A DNA stretch of 64,000 bases from Plesiocystis pacifica SIR-1 (GTDB lineage: Bacteria; Myxococcota_A; Polyangia; Nannocystales; Nannocystaceae): the NCBI RefSeq assembly GCF_000170895.1, contig NZ_ABCS01000028.1, positions 33,816 to 97,815 on the forward strand, given 5' to 3'. How positions within the stretch are numbered: the stretch's first letter is position 1; each line of letters starts with the position of its first letter. The notes below the pieces were generated by a model that was given only the letters and a program-made list of their open reading frames with translations, was not told where the DNA came from and did no database searches. This document shows, piece by piece, positions 56,676-64,000 of the stretch. The position numbers and the translations under genes are program-made.

Positions 56676-57338
56676 TCAGCGGGCCCAGTCGGGGTCGCCT
56701 GGGCGCTCGTCCCAGTGCCCGGCGCGAGCGAAGAGCGTGGCGTTGAGCTCGGCCAGGGGCAGGCCCGCACGGGCGGCGAGGCACAGGTAGGCCGCCCGCG
56801 CGCGCAGCCGCGGACCCAAGAGCCCGGCCACCGCGTCGTTGTCGAGCTCGGGCAACCATCGCGCGCGAGCGCTCGGATCGGGGCAAGCGTCGAGCCACGC
56901 CACGAAGCCGACCAAGCCGCCCGGCCAGTCCTTTGGGCTCCCCTGCCGAAAGCGCAGCTGGTCCCCGAGCGACGCGTGCAGCTCCGACCAGCACAGCACC
57001 GCCGCGACCTCGCGCGCAGCCACGCCCGGGCGCTCGAGCCACCACCGCCGGGTTCGCGCTCCCCCGTCGCCGACCGCCGCCGAGCCCTCGGCGACCTCGC
57101 GCGCGCGCCGATCGACCCGCTCGGGGCCGATGAGCTCCGCCTCGCGCAGGGCCCCAGGCCAGCGCCGCGCGATCGCGGCCAGCCCCGCCTTGCGCTCGGG
57201 CCCCTCGTCCATGGTCGCCAGCTCGGCCAGCGCCGCGTACTTGCGCCCGGCCTCCTCGACCCGCGCCTGCGGCCAGGGTGCTCCCCAAAAGCCCTCCGGG
57301 TCGACGCCCGGGGCACGCGGCGCGATGGCCAGAGACAT
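56676..57338 (-). CDS. Hypothetical protein
   Basis: 220-residue cytosolic protein without signal or membrane segment, rich in Ala, Arg, Leu and Trp. It has Gly-Phe-Trp-Gly-Ala-Pro-Trp-Pro near the N-terminus and a largely helical body. It ends 27 nt before the start of the next minus-strand gene at 56649, which has its own promoter-like box. ATG at 57338 is chosen over a frame start at 57374. No family recognised and nothing in the neighbours suggests a role. Confidence 0.58.
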   Translation of the reverse strand: MSLAIAPRAPGVDPEGFWGAPWPQARVEEAGRKYAALAELATMDEGPERKAGLAAIARRWPGALREAELIGPERVDRRAREVAEGSAAVGDGGARTRRWWLERPGVAAREVAAVLCWSELHASLGDQLRFRQGSPKDWPGGLVGFVAWLDACPDPSARARWLPELDNDAVAGLLGPRLRARAAYLCLAARAGLPLAELNATLFARAGHWDERPGDPDWAR

Positions 57339-57515
57339 GGCGCGTACTCTCGCGGACAGCCGGAACCAGATCAACTTTCACAGTTTCCTCCGATCCCCGC
57401 CGAGCGTTTTGGAAGGAATTGCCGGCGTGCCTGGGATTTTCTAGAATAAAGTGATGTCTCGGGTCCGCCGGGGCATTGACGATTCAGGGCGCACGCGCGC
57501 GCAGCCGTAAAAGTC

Positions 57516-58241
57516 ATGACGAGCGGTGTCACACCGATCATCCCCACAGACTCGCCCGACGAGTCTGCGCGCGCGCCCATGCTGGACACTGCTGATCTGC
57601 TGACGAGCGACTCTGGCCTGCTCCCTCTGGAGCTCCCCGGCCGAGAGGTCGGCCGCGCGCGCGTGGGCGCGCGTAGCCAGACCCACCAGGGAACGAACGA
57701 TCAGGCCCAGCTCGTCGCCCGCGCCCAGGCCGGAGACGAGCGCGCGCTCCGGGTCATCTACGAGCGCCACGAGCGACAGGTCCGTGGCCACCTCTTTCGC
57801 CTCCTCGGCCCCGACAGCGAGCTCGACGACCTCGTGCAGATCGTCTTCTCCCGGGCCTTCGCGGCCATCGATCGCTTCGAGGGCAAGGCCGCGATCTCGA
57901 CCTGGCTGTACCGCATCACGGCCAACACCACCCACAACCTGCTGCGCCAGCGCTTTCGTCGCGAGCGCATGCGCCAGGCCGTCCGCGCGTTCAACATCGG
58001 CCGCGAGGCGGACCGCGTGCAGCCGAGCAAGGTCGAGGCCCGCGACGAGGCCCAGCGACTGCTCGAGCAGCTGTCTCCCGACCTGCGCCAGACCTTCGTG
58101 CTCTACCACTACGAAGGCCTGACCCTGCAGGAGATCTCGACCATCCTCGGCCGCCCGGTGTCGACCATCGGCGACCGCTTGACCCGCGCCCGCAAGAAAT
58201 TGCGGAAGATCGTCTGCGAGGCTCCCCATGGGTTGGGATGA
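57516..58241 (+). CDS. ECF-type RNA polymerase sigma factor
   Basis: 241-residue alternative sigma factor. Region 2 (about 75-145) has Asp-Asp-Leu-Val-Gln-Ile-Val-Phe and Ser-Thr-Trp-Leu-Tyr-Arg-Ile-Thr-Ala-Asn. Region 4 (about 180-235) has Leu-Thr-Leu-Gln-Glu-Ile-Ser-Thr-Ile-Leu-Gly and Ser-Thr-Ile-Gly-Asp-Arg-Leu-Thr-Arg-Ala-Arg-Lys. The first 65 residues are an extra acidic/Ser-rich extension not needed for the fold. It overlaps its ZAS-FecR partner by 14 nt, so the two are translationally coupled and probably act as a sigma/regulator pair. Confidence 0.9.
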   Translation: MTSGVTPIIPTDSPDESARAPMLDTADLLTSDSGLLPLELPGREVGRARVGARSQTHQGTNDQAQLVARAQAGDERALRVIYERHERQVRGHLFRLLGPDSELDDLVQIVFSRAFAAIDRFEGKAAISTWLYRITANTTHNLLRQRFRRERMRQAVRAFNIGREADRVQPSKVEARDEAQRLLEQLSPDLRQTFVLYHYEGLTLQEISTILGRPVSTIGDRLTRARKKLRKIVCEAPHGLG

Positions 58242-59925
58242 CATCGAGGCCGTCGAAGCCGGGCTCGAGCGGCCGGTCCACTACGGCTGCCACGAGTTCC
58301 GCGACGACAGCGAGCGGGTGATCGCGGGTCGGGCCCACCCCGAGCTCGAGCGCCTCTACGCCGGCCACCTCGCGTTTTGTAGCGACTGCCAGGGCTACCA
58401 CCACCGCCTCGAGGCGGTCTATCGCCGACCCCAGCGCGTGCCCAAGGTCGAGGGCTTCGCCCGGGAGAAAGAATTCCGCGGCATCCTCGAGCGCACCCGC
58501 GCCGCCAAGGGCGAGCAGAGCCGCGGCGTGCAGCGCTTCGTCGACTCGGCCAGCGTCGGGATGCTGGGCGTCGCCGCGACGGTGCTGGTCGCCGCCCTGG
58601 CCATCCCGAGCGTCGGCGATCACCTGTTCGGCGATCCCATCGCGCACCAGGTCGAGCTCAGCAACGAGCTCGCCTCGCGCTTCGACGACGCCGTCCAGAT
58701 CCCCGCGCGGCGCAGCGGCATCGGCCACCAGGCCCAGAGCTTCGGGCGCATCGTCGGCGGCGACGCCCAGTTCTTCGACGACGAGGGCAACGCCGTCACC
58801 GGCGACAGCCTGACCGTGGGCACGCAGATCAACACCGGCGAGTCCTCGCTGCAGGTCGCCCTGCTCGGCCGCTTGCTCGCCAACTTCCAGCCCCAGACGA
58901 CCGCGCGCTGGCACGCCGCCTCGCCCAGCCTCGTCGAGGTCGGCCTCGTCTCGGGCACCCTGGCGATCCGCTACGACCGCCAGCCCGACGATCCGATCTT
59001 GCAAGTCCGCACCCCCACCGCGCTCGTGCGCGTGGTCGGCACGGTGTTCACGGTCCACGTCGACGACTTCGGCAACACCTCCGTGGCCGTGCTGCGCGGC
59101 AAGGTCGAGGTCCTCGACCCCATCGACGGCCGCTCCCTCGGCGAGGTCGAGGCCGGCTTCGACTTCGACGTGGAGCACTCGACCTACCGCGACGTCGGCC
59201 GCCGAGAGGTCGCCGCCGCCCTGCCCCTGTCCGAGCGCAGCCAGCTCGTGGTCGCGATCGCCGAGGACGGCGACCTGATCATCGACGAGGCCAGCATGGA
59301 CCCGGGCCAGATCCCCCAGAGCTGGACCGTCCCCGGCCTCAGCGACGACCCCGGCCAGCGCACCCTCGACCGGGTGTTCAGCGACGACGTCGACGCGGAC
59401 GCCCTGGTCGTCGCCAACGCGACCCGCCGGCGCCCGGACAAGGCCCGCAACGCCCGCAACGCCGAGCCCCGAGAGCGCCGCGGCCCCGACCAGTGGGTCC
59501 TCGACGAGCTCGCCGAGGCCGAGGCCGAGCGCAGCTTGTCGATCGACCTCGAGCTCGAGCGCTGCCGCGATCTCTACGCCGACGGCGAGACCCGCTTCCG
59601 CGCCGCCCGCTGCCTCAGCGACTTCATGAAGGACTACGGCCGGGAGCCCGAGGCCGTCGAGGGCCTGCTCTTGCTCGGGACCCTGCGCATGGACTTCGCC
59701 CACGACTACCAGTCGGCCACGCGCAACATCGAAGAGTTCCTCCGCCGCGCGCCCAGCCACCCCAAGGCCGAGCTCGCCCGCTACCAGCTGGTGCTCGCGG
59801 CGATCGACGCAGGCTACATCGACCGCGCGATCAGCCGCTCGCGGCACTACCTGAGCCTGTATCCGGACGGCCAATACGTCGGCCGCATCCTCCAGCGCTT
59901 CCCCGAGCTCAAGTCAGCCTTGTGA
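58228..59925 (+). CDS. ZAS-type anti-sigma/FecR regulator with TPR-like tail
   Basis: 565-residue membrane protein. The N-terminal cytoplasmic part holds the ZAS zinc motif His47-x3-Cys51-x2-Cys54 that holds back ECF sigma factors. One membrane segment (about 111-132) is followed by a periplasmic FecR-like domain (about 185-330; Ile-Leu-Gln-Val-Arg-Thr-Pro-Thr-Ala, Val-Gly-Thr-Val-Phe-Thr-Val) and a C-terminal TPR-like region (about 420-560). This joins sigma binding, signal relay and protein contact in one chain. It overlaps the sigma gene and is its likely partner. Confidence 0.86.
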   Translation: MGWDDIEAVEAGLERPVHYGCHEFRDDSERVIAGRAHPELERLYAGHLAFCSDCQGYHHRLEAVYRRPQRVPKVEGFAREKEFRGILERTRAAKGEQSRGVQRFVDSASVGMLGVAATVLVAALAIPSVGDHLFGDPIAHQVELSNELASRFDDAVQIPARRSGIGHQAQSFGRIVGGDAQFFDDEGNAVTGDSLTVGTQINTGESSLQVALLGRLLANFQPQTTARWHAASPSLVEVGLVSGTLAIRYDRQPDDPILQVRTPTALVRVVGTVFTVHVDDFGNTSVAVLRGKVEVLDPIDGRSLGEVEAGFDFDVEHSTYRDVGRREVAAALPLSERSQLVVAIAEDGDLIIDEASMDPGQIPQSWTVPGLSDDPGQRTLDRVFSDDVDADALVVANATRRRPDKARNARNAEPRERRGPDQWVLDELAEAEAERSLSIDLELERCRDLYADGETRFRAARCLSDFMKDYGREPEAVEGLLLLGTLRMDFAHDYQSATRNIEEFLRRAPSHPKAELARYQLVLAAIDAGYIDRAISRSRHYLSLYPDGQYVGRILQRFPELKSAL

Positions 59926-59930
59926 GCACG

Positions 59931-59956
59931 AAAAAGGGCGCCCACGCGGGCGCCCT
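59931..59956 (-). terminator. Intrinsic terminator of the lipoprotein gene
   Basis: Stem AGGGCGCCC-ACGC-GGGCGCCCT with TTTTT on the minus strand after it. It ends the minus-strand gene at 59981-60718 and lies just beyond the FecR-type gene on the other strand. Confidence 0.75.
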
Positions 59957-59980
59957 GTGCTTCAGCAAGAGCTGGCTGGT

Positions 59981-60718
59981 CTACTCGCCGAACAGCGGGC
60001 CGTCCTCGACGAACTGGAAGTTCCAGATGATCCGCTCCCAGTCGCTGTTGATGCCGCTGCGGTCGTTGCCGTAGGGGTAGTCGACGTGGACGATGAACAG
60101 CACGTCCTCGCGGGGGAACATGAAGCGGTGGATCTCGCGCTCGGGGTAGCCGGTGTCCGAGTTGAGGGTGTGGGCGAGGATCTCGATGCCGCGGCGGCCG
60201 GGCTTGGCGAGGTACTCGTCGAAGTACTCGACGGTCTCGACCTCGAAGCCGGCCTGCTTGTACTCGGTCTCGTACATGGTCTTGGCGCGCTCGTTGATGA
60301 GCATGCCTTCCTTCTCGGTCACGTAGATGGTGAGCTCCGCGCCAGCGTTGTCGCTCTCCTCCTCCTCGTCCGAGTCCCAGTCCTCCTCCTCGTCATCGCT
60401 GCCGAAGGGGCTGGTGCAGGTGATGACCGGGATCCAGCTCTTGTCCGCGCCGTCGGGGGTGTGCGAGGGCTCCTCGCAGTTCTTGTACACGTAGAGCACG
60501 TCGGGCGTGTAGAAGTCGACGCCCAGGCCCGGGATCTTGATGGTCTTGCCCTCGTTCTCGGTGGTGCCGGTGGTCGGCTTTTGCACCCAGCGAAGGCGCT
60601 CGGACTTGCCCTTCTTCGAACCTCCGCCGCCTCCGCCCTTGTCACAGGCGGTCGCGGTCAGGGCCGTGGCGGCGAACAGAGCAGGGACGAGGACGCGGGT
60701 CAGCTTGAGATCGAACAT
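59981..60718 (-). CDS. Lipoprotein of unknown function
   Basis: 245-residue lipoprotein: lipobox Thr-Ala-Thr-Ala-Cys (Cys25) and a Gly-run linker of six Gly. The body contains an acidic Asp/Glu block (Asp-Asp-Glu-Glu-Glu-Asp-Trp-Asp-Ser-Asp) in the middle and a beta-rich end with Val-His-Val-Asp-Tyr-Pro-Tyr-Gly. ATG at 60718 is preferred over a TTG at 60727, which however sits 9 nt after TAAGGT. It is followed by a clean terminator. Function unknown. Confidence 0.7.
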   Translation of the reverse strand: MFDLKLTRVLVPALFAATALTATACDKGGGGGGSKKGKSERLRWVQKPTTGTTENEGKTIKIPGLGVDFYTPDVLYVYKNCEEPSHTPDGADKSWIPVITCTSPFGSDDEEEDWDSDEEEESDNAGAELTIYVTEKEGMLINERAKTMYETEYKQAGFEVETVEYFDEYLAKPGRRGIEILAHTLNSDTGYPEREIHRFMFPREDVLFIVHVDYPYGNDRSGINSDWERIIWNFQFVEDGPLFGE

Positions 60719-60797
60719 GGCTCGCAAGGCGCGCGAACCTTAGCAAAGCCGGGCCAGATCGGGAAACCCCTGGATCGGTCCGCCGCCTGAGCGGCGC

Positions 60798-62486
60798 TCA
60801 GCGTCGCAGCAGGCTGGGCGCGTAACCCTCGGGGGCGGCGAAGCCGAGGAGCTCGAGGCAGGTCGAGGCGACGTTGGCGAGGCCGGCCTCCGCGCTGCCG
60901 GGGCCGGTCAGCACGGGACCTCCGGTGCTCTCCCGGGGGTCGAAGATGGCCAGTGGCACGGGGTTGAGGGTGTGCGAGGTGCGGACCCGCCGGGCATCGC
61001 CGGCGCCGTCGAACATCTGATCGGCGTTGCCGTGGTCCGCCGTCACGACCAGCACCCCGCCGACCCGGCGCGTCGCCGCGACCAGCCGGCCCAGGCACAG
61101 ATCGACGGCCTCGACGGCCATGATCGTCGGTCCGAGGGCCCCGGTGTGGCCGATCATGTCGCCGTTGGCGTAGTTGATGCGCACGAAGTCGAGGGGCGCG
61201 CCGGCCCGGGCGGCCGCGTCGACCTCGGTGATCAGCCGGTCGGTGACCTCGGCGGCGCGCATCCACGGGCGCTCGTCGAGGCCCACGAGCTGCGAGGGGA
61301 TCTCGACGTAGCGCTCGAGCTCCGGGGCGAAGGGCTCGCTGCGGTTGCCGTTCCAAAAGTAGGTCACGTGGCCGTACTTGTGGGTCTCGGCGATGGCCAG
61401 CTGGCGCTTGCCCGCGGCCGCGAGCAGCTCGCCCATGCTCGAGGCGATGGCCGGCGGGTCGACCAAAAAGCGCGTCGGCAGGGCCAGGTCGCCGTCGTAC
61501 TGCATCATCCCGGCGTAGCGGACCTTGGGCACGGGGCCGCGCTCGAAGCCCGCGAAGCCCTCGCCCTCCTCGAAGGCGCGGGTGATCTCGAGGGCCCGGT
61601 CGCCGCGGAAGTTGAAGAAGACCACCGAGGCCCCGTCGCGGATCGGCCCGACCGGATCGCCCACGCCGCCCTCGTCGGCGACCACGAAGGCCGGCAGGTA
61701 CTGGTCGTCGACGTTTTCGTCCTCGGCGTAGAGGGTCTCCACGGCCTGGCGGGCGCTCGCAAACTTGCGCGCCTCGCCGCGCACGTGGGTCTTCCAGCCC
61801 CGCTCGACCATGGCCCACTCGGCCTCGTAGCGGTCCATGGTGATGAGCATGCGCCCGCCGCCGCTGGCGATGCGGTAGTCCACGCCAGCTTCGGCGTTGA
61901 GCTCGGCCAAGGTCGCCTCGAGGCGATCGATGTACTCGAGGGTCGAGCGCCCGGGCACGTCGCGGCCGTCGGTCAGCACGTGGACCCGGGCCTGCTTCAC
62001 GCCCTCGCTCGCGGCCTGGCGGAGCATGGCCAGGAGGTGGTCGATGTGCGAGTGGATGTTGCCGTCGGACAGCAGGCCCATGAAGTGCAGCGCCTCCCCC
62101 GACTCGCGCACGCCGTCGAGGAGCCAGCGCCACACCTCGCCCGCATAGAGCGAGCCCGAGTTCACGGCGCGCTCGACCAGGGCCGCGCCCTGATCGAACA
62201 CCCGGCCCGCGCCCAGGGCGTTGTGGCCGACCTCGCTGTTGCCCATGTCCTTGTCCGAGGGCATGCCGACCGCCGTGCCGTGGGCGCGCAGGCTCGTCCC
62301 CGAGGGCAAGCCGCGGAGCCAGTCCAGGGTCGGCGTGCGCGCGAGGGCGACCGCGTCGCCGTCGACGGCGTCGGGCTTGCCGATGCCCACGCCGTCCATG
62401 ACGACGCAGACCACCGGGCCGTCCGGAGCCTTGCGCTCGGCGTGGGGACGCAGCGGGGCGATGGAGGTCGCGGGCGAGTCGCTCAT
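60798..62486 (-). CDS. gpmI: 2,3-bisphosphoglycerate-independent phosphoglycerate mutase
   Basis: 562-residue cytosolic glycolytic enzyme that interconverts 3- and 2-phosphoglycerate using a phosphoserine. The phosphatase-like metal site has Val-Val-Met-Asp-Gly-Val-Gly at the start, the nucleophilic Ser is in Met-Gly-Asn-Ser-Glu-Val-Gly-His-Asn, and the second metal site is Ala-Asp-His-Gly-Asn-Ala-Asp. Length fits the GpmI type, which needs manganese. ATG at 62486 lies 8 nt after TACCCT and is preferred over a GTG at 62492. Confidence 0.93.
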   Translation of the reverse strand: MSDSPATSIAPLRPHAERKAPDGPVVCVVMDGVGIGKPDAVDGDAVALARTPTLDWLRGLPSGTSLRAHGTAVGMPSDKDMGNSEVGHNALGAGRVFDQGAALVERAVNSGSLYAGEVWRWLLDGVRESGEALHFMGLLSDGNIHSHIDHLLAMLRQAASEGVKQARVHVLTDGRDVPGRSTLEYIDRLEATLAELNAEAGVDYRIASGGGRMLITMDRYEAEWAMVERGWKTHVRGEARKFASARQAVETLYAEDENVDDQYLPAFVVADEGGVGDPVGPIRDGASVVFFNFRGDRALEITRAFEEGEGFAGFERGPVPKVRYAGMMQYDGDLALPTRFLVDPPAIASSMGELLAAAGKRQLAIAETHKYGHVTYFWNGNRSEPFAPELERYVEIPSQLVGLDERPWMRAAEVTDRLITEVDAAARAGAPLDFVRINYANGDMIGHTGALGPTIMAVEAVDLCLGRLVAATRRVGGVLVVTADHGNADQMFDGAGDARRVRTSHTLNPVPLAIFDPRESTGGPVLTGPGSAEAGLANVASTCLELLGFAAPEGYAPSLLRR

Positions 62487-62494
62487 CGCCACGC

Positions 62495-62500
62495 AGGGTA
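62495..62500 (-). promoter_or_regulatory. -10-like box TACCCT before gpmI
   Basis: On the minus strand TACCCT is 8 nt before the gpmI ATG at 62486, with no Shine-Dalgarno. Confidence 0.45.
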
Positions 62501-62502
62501 CA

Positions 62503-62534
62503 CGAAGGCGCCGACACAGCGTCGGCGCCTTTCG
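62503..62534 (-). terminator. Hairpin between the lipoprotein gene and gpmI
   Basis: 10-bp stem AGGCGCCGAC-ACAGC-GTCGGCGCCT. It lies directly upstream of the gpmI promoter and could end the upstream minus-strand unit. Confidence 0.5.
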
Positions 62535-62726
62535 TCCTGCGACCTGGTCAATTCGAAGCGTGACGCGAACGCTCGTTACTCGTGGCCCCCGAGTTTCAGC
62601 GCGAGCTCAGCTCGCCGGATCCGAGCTCGTCGCGATGGATGAAAAAAACATCTTCGAGGCGACGAGCCCTGCCCCAGCCCGCTCACTCGGTGATCGCGGC
62701 CTCGACCACCCCGTCGGCGGGCTCCC

Positions 62727-63482
62727 TCAGCTCGAGATGACGACCTCGACGGTCCCAAAGCCTGGCGTGAGCTCGAAGTCGGCCGTGCCCGAGAGGTCCG
62801 TGGGCCCAAAACCCGGGCTCGCCGTGGGCACGCCGCAGGTCTCGTCGTTGGGGTCCGCGCAGTCGCACTGCGTCCCGCCGAAGCACTCGCCGCTGGCGTC
62901 GACGCGGATGCTGACCTGGCTGCCCAGGGGGATCTCGCGGCCCACGTAGCAGCCCGAGTTCTCGGTACAAAAGCCGTCGGGCGACTGGCACGGCGCTTCG
63001 ATGGGCACCCGCGTGAAGCCGTAGTTGGCCCAGGGCATCTCGAAGCTCTCGCCCGCGCCGATGCGCACCGTCCCGCGGACCATGTCGTCGCCCTCGCACC
63101 CCGACACGCACCAGTAATCGTCGTCTTCAGCGTCGTACTTGAGGCTGCACAGCTGGTAATCTCCGGCCTCGTCGACATAGTCGATGCCGTCGACGGTCAA
63201 GCGCAGTCGGGTCACGCCCGGGCAGATCGCTCCGGGGAGCCAAATCGGGCCCGCGGTGGCGTTGGTGATCCGGACGGTGGTCTGCTCGAGCGCCGGCGGA
63301 TCATCGGGCATTTCGCACACGAGGGCGTCGCCGTCGCTCCCCCCGCTTTCGCCGAGGTTCTCGTCGCCGAGGTCACAAGCCGTCGCGCAGGCGAGCGCTG
63401 CCAGGCAAAGGGCGCACGCGGAGGTTGGGAAGGTTGATAGCGAGGGGACTAGAAAAGACGAGTAGGCGTTCATGGTGTTCAT
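62727..63482 (-). CDS. Cys-rich lipoprotein
   Basis: 251-residue lipoprotein. The signal peptide is Cys-rich, with the likely lipid-anchored Cys near residue 36 (Ala-Thr-Ala-Cys), followed by an acidic linker. The mature part contains about ten Cys in pairs such as Cys-Val-Ser-Gly-Cys, Cys-Thr-Glu-Asn-Ser-Gly-Cys and Cys-Asp-Cys, probably disulfide-bonded outside the cell. The ATG at 63482 overlaps the upstream gene's TGA (ATGA), so the two are coupled; ATG at 63473 is the alternative. No family recognised. Confidence 0.7.
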   Translation of the reverse strand: MNTMNAYSSFLVPSLSTFPTSACALCLAALACATACDLGDENLGESGGSDGDALVCEMPDDPPALEQTTVRITNATAGPIWLPGAICPGVTRLRLTVDGIDYVDEAGDYQLCSLKYDAEDDDYWCVSGCEGDDMVRGTVRIGAGESFEMPWANYGFTRVPIEAPCQSPDGFCTENSGCYVGREIPLGSQVSIRVDASGECFGGTQCDCADPNDETCGVPTASPGFGPTDLSGTADFELTPGFGTVEVVISS

Positions 63483-64000
63483 GGCGAGCCATCACCGGGT
63501 CCGCCGAGACCCGTGGTTGAAGGGTCGAGAATTGTTGCGCAGGCAGCCCGGACCCGCTCGAGCACGTGCGGATCGGGGCGGGCCGCGAGCAAGCGCTCGA
63601 CGGCCGCCTCGGCGTCCTCGGCCCGACCGAGCTTCCACGACGCGCGGGCGCGCAGGGCCTCGCGCTCGGCGAGCAGCTCGCCCTTGGGGAAGCGCTCGGC
63701 GTGGGCGTCGAGGTGCTCGAGGGCCCGCTCGGGGGTCGCGTCGCGGGCCGCGTGGATCAGCGCCAGCTCGGCGGCGAGGGTCGAGGCGGGGGAAGGCTCG
63801 GGCGAAGCCGAGGCCGCCGGACGCGACGCAGGCTTCGAGGGCGCGGCTGAGGTCGGCGCAGGCGCGGCTGCGGCCGGCGCGGGCGAGACCGCCTCGGGGG
63901 CTGGCGTCGGCGCTGCGGCGGGCGCGGGACGGTCCGCCCCTTCGAGCCGTGCCGGGGCCGCGGCATGGACCGCCCCCGGGCGCGCGTCGGGCTTGGGCGG
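63479..64000 (-). CDS. Partial gene: Ala/Pro-rich linker and TPR-like C-terminus
   Basis: Minus-strand gene entering from beyond the window. The visible part starts in an Ala/Pro/Ser-rich linker and ends in a helical region with Glu-Ala-Leu-Arg-Ala-Arg-Ala-Ser-Trp-Lys-Leu-Gly-Arg-Ala-Glu-Asp-Ala-Glu-Ala and Glu-Arg-Val-Arg-Ala-Ala-Cys near the end. This layout resembles the C-terminal ends of anti-sigma-like TPR proteins of myxobacteria, like the protein at 58228. Stop overlaps the next ATG (ATGA). N-terminus and start not visible. Confidence 0.6.
   Translation of the reverse strand, partial: PPKPDARPGAVHAAAPARLEGADRPAPAAAPTPAPEAVSPAPAAAAPAPTSAAPSKPASRPAASASPEPSPASTLAAELALIHAARDATPERALEHLDAHAERFPKGELLAEREALRARASWKLGRAEDAEAAVERLLAARPDPHVLERVRAACATILDPSTTGLGGPGDGSP

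Noticed and set aside
62634..62949. Plus-strand frame beginning ATGGATGAAAAAAAC
   Set aside because: It runs antisense through the Cys-rich lipoprotein gene and has no ribosome-binding site or family-like sequence.

Overview
The window is very GC-rich, with third codon positions almost all G or C. It looks like chromosomal DNA of a myxobacterium, most likely of the Nannocystaceae type. This is inferred from style rather than a marker gene: about 18 of some 57 genes encode secreted lipoproteins with Asp/Glu/Gly/Thr-rich linkers after the lipid-anchored Cys, and there are Cys-rich 50-residue repeats, a TPR-tailed Ser/Thr kinase, an ECF sigma factor with a FecR-type partner and an NtrC-type two-component pair. 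No phage, insertion sequence, integrase or CRISPR array was found. There is one tRNA (Arg-CCG).

Layout. 1-6.3 kb: a beta-propeller-like lipoprotein, a group II PLP decarboxylase with a downstream methyltransferase, and three lipoproteins on the minus strand. 6.4-13 kb: a SWIM-SNF2 helicase, a tandemly duplicated gene in which each copy is preceded by the same long hairpin, an endonuclease V homologue and two lipoproteins. 13-17 kb: a gene remnant, a LuxR-type HTH protein, an ankyrin protein, tRNA-Arg, a membrane protein and a double-length AhpD/CMD-like protein. 17-24.7 kb: TPR lipoproteins, a pectinacetylesterase-like lipoprotein, pccB, and a plus-strand run of an unknown protein, a membrane protein and a TlpA-like thioredoxin. 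24.7-30.3 kb: an ABC exporter, a TSP3-type lipoprotein, a Coq4-motif protein, a dienelactone hydrolase-like lipoprotein, an antitoxin-like small protein and a TetR regulator. 30.5-34.1 kb: an MBOAT/SGNH pair for O-acylation of an exported polymer. 34-42 kb: a lipoprotein, a secernin-like protein with Ser in place of the nucleophilic Cys, a frameshifted Ser/Thr kinase and a FemAB-like GNAT protein. 42-44.9 kb: clpS-clpA.

44.9-47 kb holds the most unusual locus: a BlaI-type repressor gene overlapping a BlaR1-like M56 zinc metallopeptidase gene whose sensor region is replaced by a lytic transglycosylase domain, behind two operator-like palindromes. I infer a cell-wall-responsive regulatory switch in which the extracytoplasmic module handles peptidoglycan directly. 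A possible internal start could also release the transglycosylase as a separate lipoprotein.

47-64 kb: an outer-membrane protein, a sigma-54 response regulator/histidine kinase pair, glpK, a lipoprotein paralogue pair, two unknown genes, an ECF sigma gene overlapping its ZAS-FecR-TPR partner, gpmI and two overlapping envelope genes that run off the end.

Across the window, many genes that begin transcription units carry a TAnnnT box 5-9 nt before the start codon and no Shine-Dalgarno sequence, which suggests widespread leaderless mRNAs. Some other starts have clear GGAG-type sites.
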